A stretch of DNA of 64,000 nucleotides from an uncultured Selenomonadales bacterium (GTDB lineage: Bacteria > Bacillota > Negativicutes > DSM-1736 > Dendrosporobacteraceae), in the NCBI GenBank assembly GCA_946407015.1, contig CAMJML010000013.1, positions 32,761 through 96,760 of the forward strand. Reading direction: 5' to 3'. The translations under genes were made by a program, and so were the position numbers. The notes beneath the pieces were generated by a model. It saw nothing but the letters and a program-made list of their open reading frames with translations, was not told the DNA's origin and ran no database searches. Below are positions 19,262 through 28,112 of this stretch, one piece after another; within the stretch, counting starts at the first letter, position 1, and each line of letters opens with the position of its first letter.

Positions 19262-20949
19262 CTGGGATTGCCGCATCTCCAGGCATAGCGGTGGGAAAAG
19301 TCCTGCTAGTCAGCCCTGAACTAGATAGGCAGGAGACTCATGGTGTTCAGGATGATCAGCAGGCTGCCTTTCAACAAGCGCTTACAGCCAGCAAAAATGA
19401 ATTAATGGCTTTGAGGCAGCGCGTTAGCGTCCAAACGGGAGAAGCTGCTGCGGCAGTCTTTGATGCCCAGATGCTGATGCTGGATGATCCTAATTTAGTC
19501 AATCCAGTCTGCCAGGCAATTGATGATGGCGTTGATGCAGTCCAAGCTGTCGAAAAAATCACTCAAACCTTGACTGCACTGTTTGCCGGCATGGAGAATA
19601 GCTATATGCGGGAAAGGGCGGCTGATATCAATGATATCAGCCGGCGCCTAATCCGGCATTTAACCGGAAGCCCTCAACTGGACTGGACTGAGATGAACGA
19701 TCCGGTCATTCTTGTGGCTCAGGACCTGACTCCTTCGGATACAGCTCAGCTTGATCCCTGCAAAGTACTCGGCTTTGCCACGCAATCCGGCGGTAAAACC
19801 TCTCATAGTGCCATTCTGGCCAGAACGCTTGAGATTCCGGCCGTTGTCGGAGTGCCAGGATTATTGGCGGAAATTAAGGGCGGCGATGTGATTGGGATTG
19901 ACGGTGAGGCCGGAGAGGTTTTCATTAATCCTGATCCGGCAGTGGTTAACCGTTTGCAGCAGAAAGCTGCAATTGCGGCAAGACTTCGGGAAGAGCTAAC
20001 CCTTTTGCGGGATCATCCGGCCATTACACAGGACGGTCACCGGGTTGAACTGGCTGCCAATGTAGGCCATCCCAAGGATATTCCAATGGCTTTGGCCCAT
20101 GGTGCCGAGGGGGTAGGGCTCTATCGTACGGAATTTATCTTTATGGGGCGAACGCAACTACCTGATGAAGAGGAACAATATCAAGCCTATCGGACGGTTG
20201 TGGCAGGCATGAAGGGAAAGCCGGTGATTATCCGGACTTTGGATGTAGGCGGAGACAAACAAATTCCTTATCTCAACATGCCAAGTGAAGCGAATCCTTT
20301 CCTGGGCTGGCGGGCGCTGAGGATGTGTCTGGATCGGCCGGAGTTGTTCAAAACCCAGCTTCGGGCTTTATGGCGTGCCGGATGTCATGGAATGTTGAAG
20401 ATTATGTTTCCGATGGTCAGTCAGTTAGCCGAGGTCAGGCTGGCCAAAGAATTGCTTGCCCAGGCCAGGGAAGAATTGCTGTCAGAAGGTTACCAGCTGC
20501 CTGAGCGGATACCGGTTGGAATTATGATTGAAATTCCCGCAGCGGCACTCATTGCGGATCAATTGGCGCGGGAAGTGGATTTTTTCAGCATTGGCAGCAA
20601 TGATTTGATTCAGTATACCATCGGTGTTGATCGTATGAATCAGCAGATTTCCAGGCTATACCAGCCACTGCATCCAGGAGTCCTGCGGCTGATCGCCATG
20701 GTTATTGAAGCAGCTCACCGCCAGGATAAATGGGTTGGTATGTGCGGCGAGATGGCTGGGGAACTTCAATGTGTGCCGATACTGCTGGGACTGGGTTTAG
20801 ATGAATTCAGCATGAGTTCCGGCAATATTTTGCAAGTCAAGCACAGGATTCAAACTCTTTCAGCTGAACATTGCCGGAACCTTGCTGCAAAGTGCCTGGC
20901 AGTGGGGGAAGCAGAGGAAGTGAGGCGACTTGTTGAATCCTTGAAGTAG
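19255..20949 (+). CDS. PTS Enzyme I, phosphoenolpyruvate-protein phosphotransferase (copy 1)
   Basis: This 564-residue enzyme autophosphorylates from phosphoenolpyruvate and charges HPr. It has the HPr-binding N-domain (AASPGIAVGKV start), the phosphohistidine loop SGGKTSHSAILAR, GVGLYRTEFIFMG, DVGGDKQIPYL and the C-terminal PEP-binding GSNDLIQYTIGVDR and MCGEMAG. Length is normal for the family and no key motif is missing. It overlaps the HPr gene and is followed by a strong hairpin before the last gene of the operon. Confidence 0.95.
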   Translation: MLTGIAASPGIAVGKVLLVSPELDRQETHGVQDDQQAAFQQALTASKNELMALRQRVSVQTGEAAAAVFDAQMLMLDDPNLVNPVCQAIDDGVDAVQAVEKITQTLTALFAGMENSYMRERAADINDISRRLIRHLTGSPQLDWTEMNDPVILVAQDLTPSDTAQLDPCKVLGFATQSGGKTSHSAILARTLEIPAVVGVPGLLAEIKGGDVIGIDGEAGEVFINPDPAVVNRLQQKAAIAARLREELTLLRDHPAITQDGHRVELAANVGHPKDIPMALAHGAEGVGLYRTEFIFMGRTQLPDEEEQYQAYRTVVAGMKGKPVIIRTLDVGGDKQIPYLNMPSEANPFLGWRALRMCLDRPELFKTQLRALWRAGCHGMLKIMFPMVSQLAEVRLAKELLAQAREELLSEGYQLPERIPVGIMIEIPAAALIADQLAREVDFFSIGSNDLIQYTIGVDRMNQQISRLYQPLHPGVLRLIAMVIEAAHRQDKWVGMCGEMAGELQCVPILLGLGLDEFSMSSGNILQVKHRIQTLSAEHCRNLAAKCLAVGEAEEVRRLVESLK

Positions 20950-20957
20950 GTACTGCC

Positions 20958-21012
20958 AAAGACAGCCATTGCCGGAAAGCCAGGTGAACAGCCGGTAATG
21001 GTTGTCTTTAAG
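20958..21012 (+). terminator. Intra-operon hairpin between Enzyme I and dehydrogenase genes
   Basis: Arms at 20958-20975 (AAAGACAGCCATTGCCGG) and 20992-21009 (CCGGTAATGGTTGTCTTT) pair along their length with a few mismatches. The T run after it is weak, so it may lower rather than stop transcription of the next gene, or protect the upstream messenger. Confidence 0.6.
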
Positions 21013-21043
21013 TTTCACTGCGGATTGGAGGGCTTGCTTAAAA

Positions 21044-22021
21044 ATGAAAAAGTGGAAAGTTGTTGTTACTGCCGTCACGTTTGGGAAAGCGACTTCTGAA
21101 CCGGCTGACCGCCTAAAATCTATTGGCTGCGAAGTGTTCACCAATACCATCGGGCGGCCCCTGACCGAAACTGAATTGATTTCAGCTGCCCATGATGCCG
21201 ATGCTCTCATTGTCGGTAATGACAAAGTACCAGGCCGTGTAATTCATGCCTGTCTCAAACTGAGAGTTATCGCCAAGCATGGTGTTGGAACAGACAGTAT
21301 TGACCTTTTGGCGGCAGAGCAGCAGGGCATTGTGGTGACAAATGCTCCAGGCGCCAACAGCCACGAAGTGGCCGACCTGACATTCGGACTGCTGCACATG
21401 CTGGCGCGAGGATTGCATATTGCCAATGAGGCAACCAAAAAAGGGGACTGGCTAAAACCGATGGGAGTTGGTTTGTGGAAAAAAACAATCGGTATTGTCG
21501 GTGTCGGCAAAATCGGGTTGGCAGCAGCCCGGCGTGCTACCGGATACAACATGACCATCCTCGGATTTGACTGTGTCGAGCGGACTGAAGCCAAAGAAAT
21601 GGGTATTCAGTATGTCTGGCTTGAAGAACTGGTTGAACGGGCAGATTTTATTAGCTTGCATTTACCTTTAACCAGCAGTACCCATAACATTATGAATCAA
21701 CGGATACTATCGCTGGTTAAGCCGGGAATGCTGCTGATCAATACCGCTCGCAGCGCATTGCTGGATAATGCCGCTCTTTTCCGGTTGTTACTGGACGGGC
21801 GGATAAAAGGCTATGGTGTGGATGTTTATGATGATGAACCGCCGGCTCATCAGCCGATGTTTGATTTGCCCAATGTTCTCCTGACACCGCATCTGGGGGG
21901 AACTTGCCTGGAATCAAACCGGAGAATGGGCAATACTGCTGTAAATAATGTGATTGCCGTTCTTCAAGGGAGAATACCTCCCAACCGTATTTTACCGGAG
22001 AAGCGGAGTGATTCGCATTGA
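21044..22021 (+). CDS. D-isomer-specific 2-hydroxyacid dehydrogenase
   Basis: This 325-residue NAD(P)-dependent dehydrogenase is related to phosphoglycerate dehydrogenase and hydroxypyruvate/2-ketogluconate reductases. The dinucleotide fold shows GIVGVGKIGLAAARRA, and the catalytic triad is visible as NTARSALLD (Arg), VDVYDDEPP (Glu) and LTPHLGG (His). It lacks the regulatory ACT domain of full-length serine-pathway enzymes. ATG 21044 was chosen over upstream non-ATG codons; GGAGGG lies 12 bases ahead. As the last gene of the PTS operon it may interconvert keto- and hydroxy-sugar acids, which is inference. Confidence 0.87.
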   Translation: MKKWKVVVTAVTFGKATSEPADRLKSIGCEVFTNTIGRPLTETELISAAHDADALIVGNDKVPGRVIHACLKLRVIAKHGVGTDSIDLLAAEQQGIVVTNAPGANSHEVADLTFGLLHMLARGLHIANEATKKGDWLKPMGVGLWKKTIGIVGVGKIGLAAARRATGYNMTILGFDCVERTEAKEMGIQYVWLEELVERADFISLHLPLTSSTHNIMNQRILSLVKPGMLLINTARSALLDNAALFRLLLDGRIKGYGVDVYDDEPPAHQPMFDLPNVLLTPHLGGTCLESNRRMGNTAVNNVIAVLQGRIPPNRILPEKRSDSH

Positions 22022-22179
22022 GCAAGCTCGGGATGAATGGCTGCAGAAACTTCAAGACTTAGAAGCTACGGGGAATAGGAGCAGGCCATATCTGCCTCAA
22101 CATATTCTTGCTGTGCAGGAATGAATAGGCAGTCTGATGGCTGCTTGGCATTGAACAGGCTAGCGGCGGATGTGAATTG

Positions 22180-22226
22180 ACAACCCCGTACAAAATCCTC
22201 TTGAGGATTTTGTACGGGGTTGTTTG
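22180..22226 (+). terminator. Terminator of the sugar-acid PTS operon
   Basis: A perfect 20-base stem (arms begin ACAACCCCGTACAAAATCC and end GGATTTTGTACGGGGTTGT) with a tiny loop is followed by TTTG. The dyad can also serve the convergent AAA+ gene. Confidence 0.8.
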
Positions 22227-22244
22227 ATCGCTAGACCTGCTGTT

Positions 22245-24857
22245 TTAATCGGATATACCACATGACTCAGAACGTTCTTGTTCGAGTTCCATGGTTTCAC
22301 AGGGGCAAAGGAACTTCAGGCGTTCGATGCTAAAATGGGCTTTGGCCAGAATTTCCGGCCAGATTTTTACCATCTGATAGACTTTGTGGCGTTTGTCATC
22401 TGCTAAACTATTCCAGGGAACCAGGTAAGGATCGATTTTGTTTTGCTGATTTTTTACCTCTCCGGGTTTCCAGCCGTTGCTTTTTTTCTCCCGGCGCCAA
22501 TAAGTATGTTCATAAGAGGCCAGGGTCATGAGTTCTTTTTCGGTAAACTCCACAATGGCCGGAGGCTGTTTAACCGCAACCACATCATAATTAATTTTCA
22601 GCAGGGCGTTGGGGATGCGGCGGACTTGGTTGCGGACTGCAGTTTTATACTCTTCGGTCAGGTCACACCAAGGCTTTAATAAACCCTTCCCGAAATCCGC
22701 GTCACTCTGATAATGGGCGCAATATTTTTCATGCAGTGCTACAGCCAAACTTTCAATTTTTTCGCTGAAAAAGGCGTCATGCATGAGGTGGCGTAAGAAT
22801 TGCTCCTCATCAACATGCAATCTTAGCTGTTCTTTAGACGGCAAATCCGACTGCTCCCATTTTTTTGAATTGTTGACCATACTCATTTCCAAAATGGCTT
22901 CCATTGACCTTGATTCATGCTTGTAGCGGGGGATTTTGAGCATGGCCCGTAGCACGCCGTTATCAATTTGCGCCGCACCGTTGTCGTTGATGAGATGGGG
23001 GACTTTATTTTCCAGTAAAGACCGCAGCAGCATAGCCCGGCGGATAATAAACAACTGGTCGCGATGATCGGTCTGATTGGGGCCTAATATATTGACATAA
23101 CCGCGTAAGCGGCTTAAGAAGTCAGGACCTTTGGCCAGCTTAAAGTCGTGAGTAAAGGTAGCTTTTTCCTGTTCGGTGGTGATATCATTCCCGCAGAATT
23201 CACTAAAGGTGCTGCTGGTACCGCCTGCAAACACGAAGATGGCTTTGCCAATCGGATGGAGGGTTTCGCGCTCGCGGAAAACTCCGTCCTGCATAGGAGC
23301 CAGAAAGTATTTCAGCCAGCCGAGCTTGCCTTCAAAAGCAGAATCAAATTCATCAAAAAAGACTAACGGAATTTTCCCCTCCAAGGCAAGATCGCGCACT
23401 TTATGGAAGGCATTGATTAAATCCAAAGGACTGCTGAATTGCGAGAGATTAAAATTCAATTTTTTGATGAGTTTCGGTGCAATGCTGGCGGCAATTTCGG
23501 TGATCCCAAAAGATTTTCCGGAACCGGGTGTACCAAAGACTGCAATGGAAAGCGGGCGGACAGTATTGGGGGTAGCGATGAATTCTTTCATCAGATTATT
23601 GATGCTTTGATAGCTTTCGATTTCGGCCCGGTCCACCGTCTGCAGTTTTCCAAATTGAGCAATAGGGATATATTTGAGCGCTTCCTGAACACCGGTTTTG
23701 ACAATGCTGTAGGCAATTTCAGCCAGATTGGTGGAGCTCTTGTCTTTTAAGATATACCAGCAGGACTGGCACTCCGGATTATTGGAAGTTCGGATTGTGA
23801 CGTCCTGGACATGATGTTTGGCAATAAAGCCGCCGGCGGATTCCTGGAATATAGAAGGGTCAGGAAACAAGCCGGCTTCAAGGCTTTGGCCGAATCCGGC
23901 ACGGAAATACTGGTGGGTAGCTACCATGCCTTCACGAATTCCTTCACTGATGGCTGCCGGCAAATCTTCTTTGCTTTCGCTGGCCACAATGCTGCGTGCC
24001 AGCCCGGCTACGAAGCAGGAGGTCAGCCCATACATCTTTCCTTGTGATTCTTTAATCGAGTCCCCTTCAAAGGCATAGGGCAGAAAGTACAGGGAGGATT
24101 CTGGAGTATCTTCATTGCGATAATAAATTGCCCCCTCCAGACCAAAAGGAACGATCAAGTGGCAACAATTGCCGAGAAAGGCCAGGCTGGGATTGTTGTT
24201 AATTTGCCAGACAAAGTCCTGCGCCGTTTTTTCCCACGACAGGCTTTTGCTAATATTAACCCCCTTGGCACGAAGGTCGTCGGCATTGATGATGACAATC
24301 GTGTTTCTTAAGTGATGTTTTTCCAGCGTTTGCCACAGGGCGTTGGAATCAATCGGATTATTCATTTTATACAGAATGAGGGGTGCCTTTCCGGCTATTG
24401 TGAGTGCCAGCGGCCAATAGTCAGGCTGTTCATTAAAGCCATTATTTTCATCATCAAGGATGACCATCTGTGCATCGGCATCATCCTGAGCAATGGGGAG
24501 CAATTTAGGCTGGCCGGATACAGGGCCGGTAAAGCCGAGAAACCGGCTGACCCGGTAGACTTTACCGGAACCGGACTTGCCGGTTGCTGAAAAGACATCC
24601 AATTCAATCGTGGAGGTGAGGAATTCTTTCAGTGGAAGCAGCTCTAAATCAGGAATTTTCGGTGCGCGAACAGGCAGTTCGGTAGCCAAAGCGACCAGTT
24701 TAGCCAGCAGCAAAGCTTCGCCGGCACTTAGAAGTGTATGCATGTGGAGATGTGTTTGCCAGTTGAAGCCGGTGGCGTTTTGTGGGTCGGTGATCCAGCG
24801 CAGCCAATTGATGCAAATATCGCCGGAAACCGCAATGGTGTAGTTTTTATCAGGCAT
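22245..24857 (-). CDS. AAA+ ATPase with ribokinase-like N-terminus and C-terminal RyR domain
   Basis: This 870-residue cytoplasmic protein has three parts. The N-terminal half (about 1-380) begins TIAVSGDICINW and later shows VIINADDLRAKG, HLIVPFGLEGAIYY and KMYGLTSCFVAGLA, an order reminiscent of PfkB/ribokinase-fold enzymes, though degenerate. A central AAA+ module has Walker A GTPGSGKS (442-449) and Walker B LVFFDEFDS (near 495). The C-terminus (about 775-848) matches the ryanodine-receptor repeat: YEHTYWRREKKSNGWKPG and DPYLVPWNSLADDKR. ATG 24857 follows AAAGGA by eight bases; the frame stays open 48 codons further upstream without a ribosome site. No function is established. It stands alone between convergent and divergent neighbours. 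Confidence 0.8.
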   Translation of the reverse strand: MPDKNYTIAVSGDICINWLRWITDPQNATGFNWQTHLHMHTLLSAGEALLLAKLVALATELPVRAPKIPDLELLPLKEFLTSTIELDVFSATGKSGSGKVYRVSRFLGFTGPVSGQPKLLPIAQDDADAQMVILDDENNGFNEQPDYWPLALTIAGKAPLILYKMNNPIDSNALWQTLEKHHLRNTIVIINADDLRAKGVNISKSLSWEKTAQDFVWQINNNPSLAFLGNCCHLIVPFGLEGAIYYRNEDTPESSLYFLPYAFEGDSIKESQGKMYGLTSCFVAGLARSIVASESKEDLPAAISEGIREGMVATHQYFRAGFGQSLEAGLFPDPSIFQESAGGFIAKHHVQDVTIRTSNNPECQSCWYILKDKSSTNLAEIAYSIVKTGVQEALKYIPIAQFGKLQTVDRAEIESYQSINNLMKEFIATPNTVRPLSIAVFGTPGSGKSFGITEIAASIAPKLIKKLNFNLSQFSSPLDLINAFHKVRDLALEGKIPLVFFDEFDSAFEGKLGWLKYFLAPMQDGVFRERETLHPIGKAIFVFAGGTSSTFSEFCGNDITTEQEKATFTHDFKLAKGPDFLSRLRGYVNILGPNQTDHRDQLFIIRRAMLLRSLLENKVPHLINDNGAAQIDNGVLRAMLKIPRYKHESRSMEAILEMSMVNNSKKWEQSDLPSKEQLRLHVDEEQFLRHLMHDAFFSEKIESLAVALHEKYCAHYQSDADFGKGLLKPWCDLTEEYKTAVRNQVRRIPNALLKINYDVVAVKQPPAIVEFTEKELMTLASYEHTYWRREKKSNGWKPGEVKNQQNKIDPYLVPWNSLADDKRHKVYQMVKIWPEILAKAHFSIERLKFLCPCETMELEQERSESCGISD

Positions 24858-25119
24858 TTTCATCATTCCTTTGAAGGCATTTTGCCACTGTGGTACACAG
24901 AGCCGTTTGCTTATGATCAACCGGCATCTTACAGGCAAGTTATTATTATGATATATTAGTTCTCTGTCCTTCTTCAAGAATTTTCTTCGTTGAGTGTTCA
25001 CCTTCTTTAGACGGTGAATGAAAATTTCGGGTGAAAAATTTCAGTATAAAGCGCTATAATAGAGATAACACTTAGCGGAATAAGGAATTTAGAAACTGTT
25101 TCGTAAGGGGGCTGACAGT

Positions 25120-25899
25120 ATGAAGATGCCGGTATTATTTATTGGCCATGGTTCGCCGATGAATATTATTGCTGAAAACAGCTATACGCGCAGCTTACAA
25201 AAGCTTGGGGAAATGCTGCCGCGGCCAAAGGCTGTTTTAGTCATATCTGCGCATTGGGAGACACAAGGTGCTTTCATTACGGCTGCGCCGGAACCGGATA
25301 TCATCTATGACTTTTATGGCTTTCCTCCCGAATTATACCAGACCCGCTATCCTTGCCCTGGATCGCCGGAGGTCGCCGGTTGGCTGCAGCGTATGACGCA
25401 GCAGCAGATTAATACCCATCCCCGACGGGGACTTGACCATGCGGCTTGGGCCGTGCTGAAGCATTTGATGCCCCGGGCCGATATTCCTGTTTTAGAGCTT
25501 AGCCTTGACCGGCGGAGAACTCCGCAGCAGCATTATCAATTGGCTAAGCAGCTGGAACCGCTCAGGGGGCAAGGTATCTTAATCATCGGCAGTGGAAATA
25601 TTGTCCATAATTTGTCCAGGGTAAATTTTGACTCGCTGTATGGTCAGGAAGTTTCGTGGGCCGTAGAGTTTGACCGGTTGATTAGTCAGCTGTTGCTGAC
25701 CGGGGACCATGAACGGCTGATTGCTTATCAAGCCTTGCCCAATGCTCACTTGGCCATTCCTACCGACGAGCACTATTTGCCGCTGCTCTATGCGGTGGCT
25801 TTACAAACACCGGATGATAACCTGGATTTTATTTGCAGCGACATCCAGAACGGGTCTATTTCCATGCGCAGTTTGATGCTCAATCAGAGCCCTGAGTGA
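25120..25899 (+). CDS. DODA-type extradiol aromatic ring-opening dioxygenase (YgiD-like)
   Basis: This 259-residue protein belongs to the LigB/DOPA-dioxygenase class III extradiol family. It begins VLFIGHGSPMNII, has VISAHWE and LDHAAWAVLKHLMP, and ends with DEHYLPLLYAV; the His residues in these motifs are the expected metal ligands and acid-base residues. The true substrate of bacterial YgiD-type enzymes is poorly defined, and an oxygen-dependent enzyme is surprising in a fermentative genome. It is a single gene; a TATAAT-like -10 lies near 25056. Confidence 0.85.
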   Translation: MKMPVLFIGHGSPMNIIAENSYTRSLQKLGEMLPRPKAVLVISAHWETQGAFITAAPEPDIIYDFYGFPPELYQTRYPCPGSPEVAGWLQRMTQQQINTHPRRGLDHAAWAVLKHLMPRADIPVLELSLDRRRTPQQHYQLAKQLEPLRGQGILIIGSGNIVHNLSRVNFDSLYGQEVSWAVEFDRLISQLLLTGDHERLIAYQALPNAHLAIPTDEHYLPLLYAVALQTPDDNLDFICSDIQNGSISMRSLMLNQSPE

Positions 25900-26046
25900 A
25901 CAGGAAATTTGTCTAAAATAGAGGAGTATCCAATTGAATTTTAGCTTGCTCTTATCCGGTAAGATGGGTTTGCAAAGAAGAGTTAAGGAGCAAACCGGTC
26001 ACCTGGTCATCGTTTGCTGAACGCTATGAAGTTAAAGGAGATTTTA

Positions 26047-26943
26047 ATGCTATCAGAAGACAGTAAAAATAAGGAAACACTCAATTCCGAATTGATCCAG
26101 AAGCACTACGAAGCTGAAGAAGTGATGGTACAGGAACCTGAGCCTGTCCAGGCTGAGGCTCGTACCGAGAATAAACGCGGCTGGTGGGTGGGGATACTGG
26201 CTGTGCTGGGCTTATTATTCGGTAAATTAAAGTTTTTATTGGGTCCGGTTTTGTTTCTGGCTAAACTGCTCAAACTGGGAAAGTTCATGACTACCGGAAT
26301 ATCCATGGTGATCATGATTGCCTCTTACACCTTTATTTATGGCTGGAAATACGCTGTTGGAATTGTTGTTTTGATATTCATCCATGAGATGGGGCATTTG
26401 TATTTTGCCCGTATCCGGAAACTTGATGTGAGTTTGCCTGTCTTTATTCCATTTGTCGGTGCATTTATTCGGATGAAAGAGCAGCCTCAGGATGTCAAGA
26501 CCGAATCCTTTGTAGCCGTTGGCGGACCGCTTATTGGTCTGCTTGGTGCCTTGATTTGCTTTATGATAGCCCTGATCGCTCATTCTGCTTTTTGGGCTGC
26601 CCTGGCTTATTTTGGTTTTTTTATGACGGTATTTAATTTGATTCCGGCTTATCCGCTGGATGGAGGCCGTATTGCCGCCTCCTTATCACCGGTCATGTGG
26701 CTGGTGGGGATTGTAGCCATGGTCCTCGTGACCATCATCTTCTTTAATCCTATCGCGTTGCTCATTTTGATTGTTGCTGTCGGGAAAGCCTGGAAGGTGT
26801 GGAAGAACCGGGATCAGCAACCGGAAGGCTATTATCAGGTTGAGCGAAGTTTCCGGGTTAAAATGGCTGTGGCTTATTTTTTAATTTTTGCAGTGTCTTC
26901 ATTTTTTACGTTTTTCTTACATGAGCTGTTGCTGAATCGATAA
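26047..26943 (+). CDS. Site-2 protease family (M50) membrane metalloprotease
   Basis: This 298-residue intramembrane protease cuts membrane-embedded substrates. Zinc ligands are the two His of IHEMGHLYFAR and the Asp in NLIPAYPLDGGRI; both motifs are intact and lie in hydrophobic segments. A polar N-terminal tail of about 45 residues rich in Glu precedes the first membrane helix. ATG 26047 directly follows AAAGGAGATTTTA; the frame extends 11 codons upstream without support. It is a single gene with its own terminator. The substrate is unknown. Confidence 0.9.
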   Translation: MLSEDSKNKETLNSELIQKHYEAEEVMVQEPEPVQAEARTENKRGWWVGILAVLGLLFGKLKFLLGPVLFLAKLLKLGKFMTTGISMVIMIASYTFIYGWKYAVGIVVLIFIHEMGHLYFARIRKLDVSLPVFIPFVGAFIRMKEQPQDVKTESFVAVGGPLIGLLGALICFMIALIAHSAFWAALAYFGFFMTVFNLIPAYPLDGGRIAASLSPVMWLVGIVAMVLVTIIFFNPIALLILIVAVGKAWKVWKNRDQQPEGYYQVERSFRVKMAVAYFLIFAVSSFFTFFLHELLLNR

Positions 26944-26950
26944 CTGTGTT

Positions 26951-26990
26951 AAAAACTAAAACAATCCCGCAGGGGATTGTTTTAGTTTTA
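26951..26990 (+). terminator. Terminator of the M50 protease gene
   Basis: AAAACTAAAACAATCCC pairs with GGGATTGTTTTAGTTTT. The A- and T-rich flanks let it serve the convergent dehydrogenase gene too. Confidence 0.85.
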
Positions 26991-27043
26991 GGCGTTACGT
27001 TATGGAATAGCTGATGGTTGGTTGATTCACCGGGAACAGCGAT

Positions 27044-28003
27044 TTAGCGCAAGCCAACCGATTGCAGGACGGCAGCCAGGTTTTTGGCGCTAGCCTGCAG
27101 CTTTTCAATTTCAGCTTGACTCAGCGGAACCTCCAATCTACGGTCAATACCTTCGGACGAGACAACACAGGGCAGACTTAACGCAACCTGGGTAAGGCCG
27201 TATTCGCCGTCCAGGGTTGCCGAGACAGGAAAAATACTGTGCTCATTAAACAGCACTGCCCGGGCAATCCGGCAGGCTGCCATGGCAATTCCGGAATTGG
27301 TCCAGCCCTTTGCGTTGAGGACATCATAAGCGACCTGGACAACTTGGGCTGCGGTTTTATCTCTGTCTAAAGGCTCAGCCGGGCAAAAATATTCGTCCAG
27401 GCGATCACTGGGCAACCCGGCAATGGATACCAGACTCCAGGCGGCAAAAGCCGAATTTCCATGCTCGCCAAGAATATAGCCGTGCACATTTTTGGGATCA
27501 AGCTGATATTTATCGGCAAGAATTTTACGAAATCTTGCTGTCTCCAGTGTGGTGCCAGTACCAAACAGCTTGTTTTTAGGGTAGCCAAAAAAGTTTTGAG
27601 CATAGTAAACCATGACATCCAAAGGATTGGTAATCATAATAATGACCGCTTCCCTGGTATATTGGGTGATGGAAGTCATGACATCTTTCATGACGGCAAT
27701 ATTCCGGCCGGCAAGCGTCAGGCGGTCCATCGGCTCGCCGGGCAATACACTGGGACCGGCAGCGATGATAATCACATCGGCATCCTGACATTCTTGATAG
27801 GTTCCGGCATGGACGTGAACATTTGGCCTGGGAGAATAGGATAAGGCATGGTTAGCATCTAAAGCTTCGCCATAAGCTTTCTTTTCCAGAATATCTACGA
27901 CTGCAATCTCGGATGCCAGATCTAAGGATAAAGCGCAGTTTAAGACAGCAGAACCGACATTGCCAACACCAATAATGACTAGTTTGGTTTTCATTTTGCT
28001 CAT
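27044..28003 (-). CDS. L-lactate dehydrogenase-like L-2-hydroxyacid dehydrogenase
   Basis: This 319-residue NAD-dependent dehydrogenase of the LDH/MDH superfamily has VGNVGSAVL in the nucleotide-binding loop, ITNPLDVMVYYAQ, and the active-site His in LGEHGNSAF. Two positions are unusual. The substrate loop reads LPGEPMDRLTLAGRN instead of the common KPGETRLDLVxxN, and the Asp that supports the catalytic His is Glu in TLETARFR. Either may shift substrate preference toward branched 2-keto acids as in hydroxyisocaproate dehydrogenases. Start ATG 28003 (or 28006) follows AGGAGG. A TATAAT-containing promoter lies near 28045. Confidence 0.82.
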   Translation of the reverse strand: MSKMKTKLVIIGVGNVGSAVLNCALSLDLASEIAVVDILEKKAYGEALDANHALSYSPRPNVHVHAGTYQECQDADVIIIAAGPSVLPGEPMDRLTLAGRNIAVMKDVMTSITQYTREAVIIMITNPLDVMVYYAQNFFGYPKNKLFGTGTTLETARFRKILADKYQLDPKNVHGYILGEHGNSAFAAWSLVSIAGLPSDRLDEYFCPAEPLDRDKTAAQVVQVAYDVLNAKGWTNSGIAMAACRIARAVLFNEHSIFPVSATLDGEYGLTQVALSLPCVVSSEGIDRRLEVPLSQAEIEKLQASAKNLAAVLQSVGLR

Positions 28004-28020
28004 CATGTACCTCCTGTTAA

Positions 28021-28033
28021 TGCTGTGACAGCA
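28021..28033. promoter_or_regulatory. Palindrome in the dehydrogenase leader
   Basis: TGCTGTGACAGCA is a perfect 13-base dyad between the likely -10 box and the AGGAGG of the dehydrogenase gene. It is a possible operator for an unknown regulator. Confidence 0.35.
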
Positions 28034-28112
28034 GTTGTTTTTACATATTATACCATGGATTGTGGACGAGTGTTTTCCGGGGGGAATAGAATTGTTCAAA
28101 TCAATCTGGCTT

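Noticed and set aside
24858..25001. 48-codon upstream extension of the AAA+/RyR protein
   Set aside because: No ribosome-binding site is seen at the far start; AAAGGA stands eight bases before ATG 24857, where the conserved-looking sequence begins.
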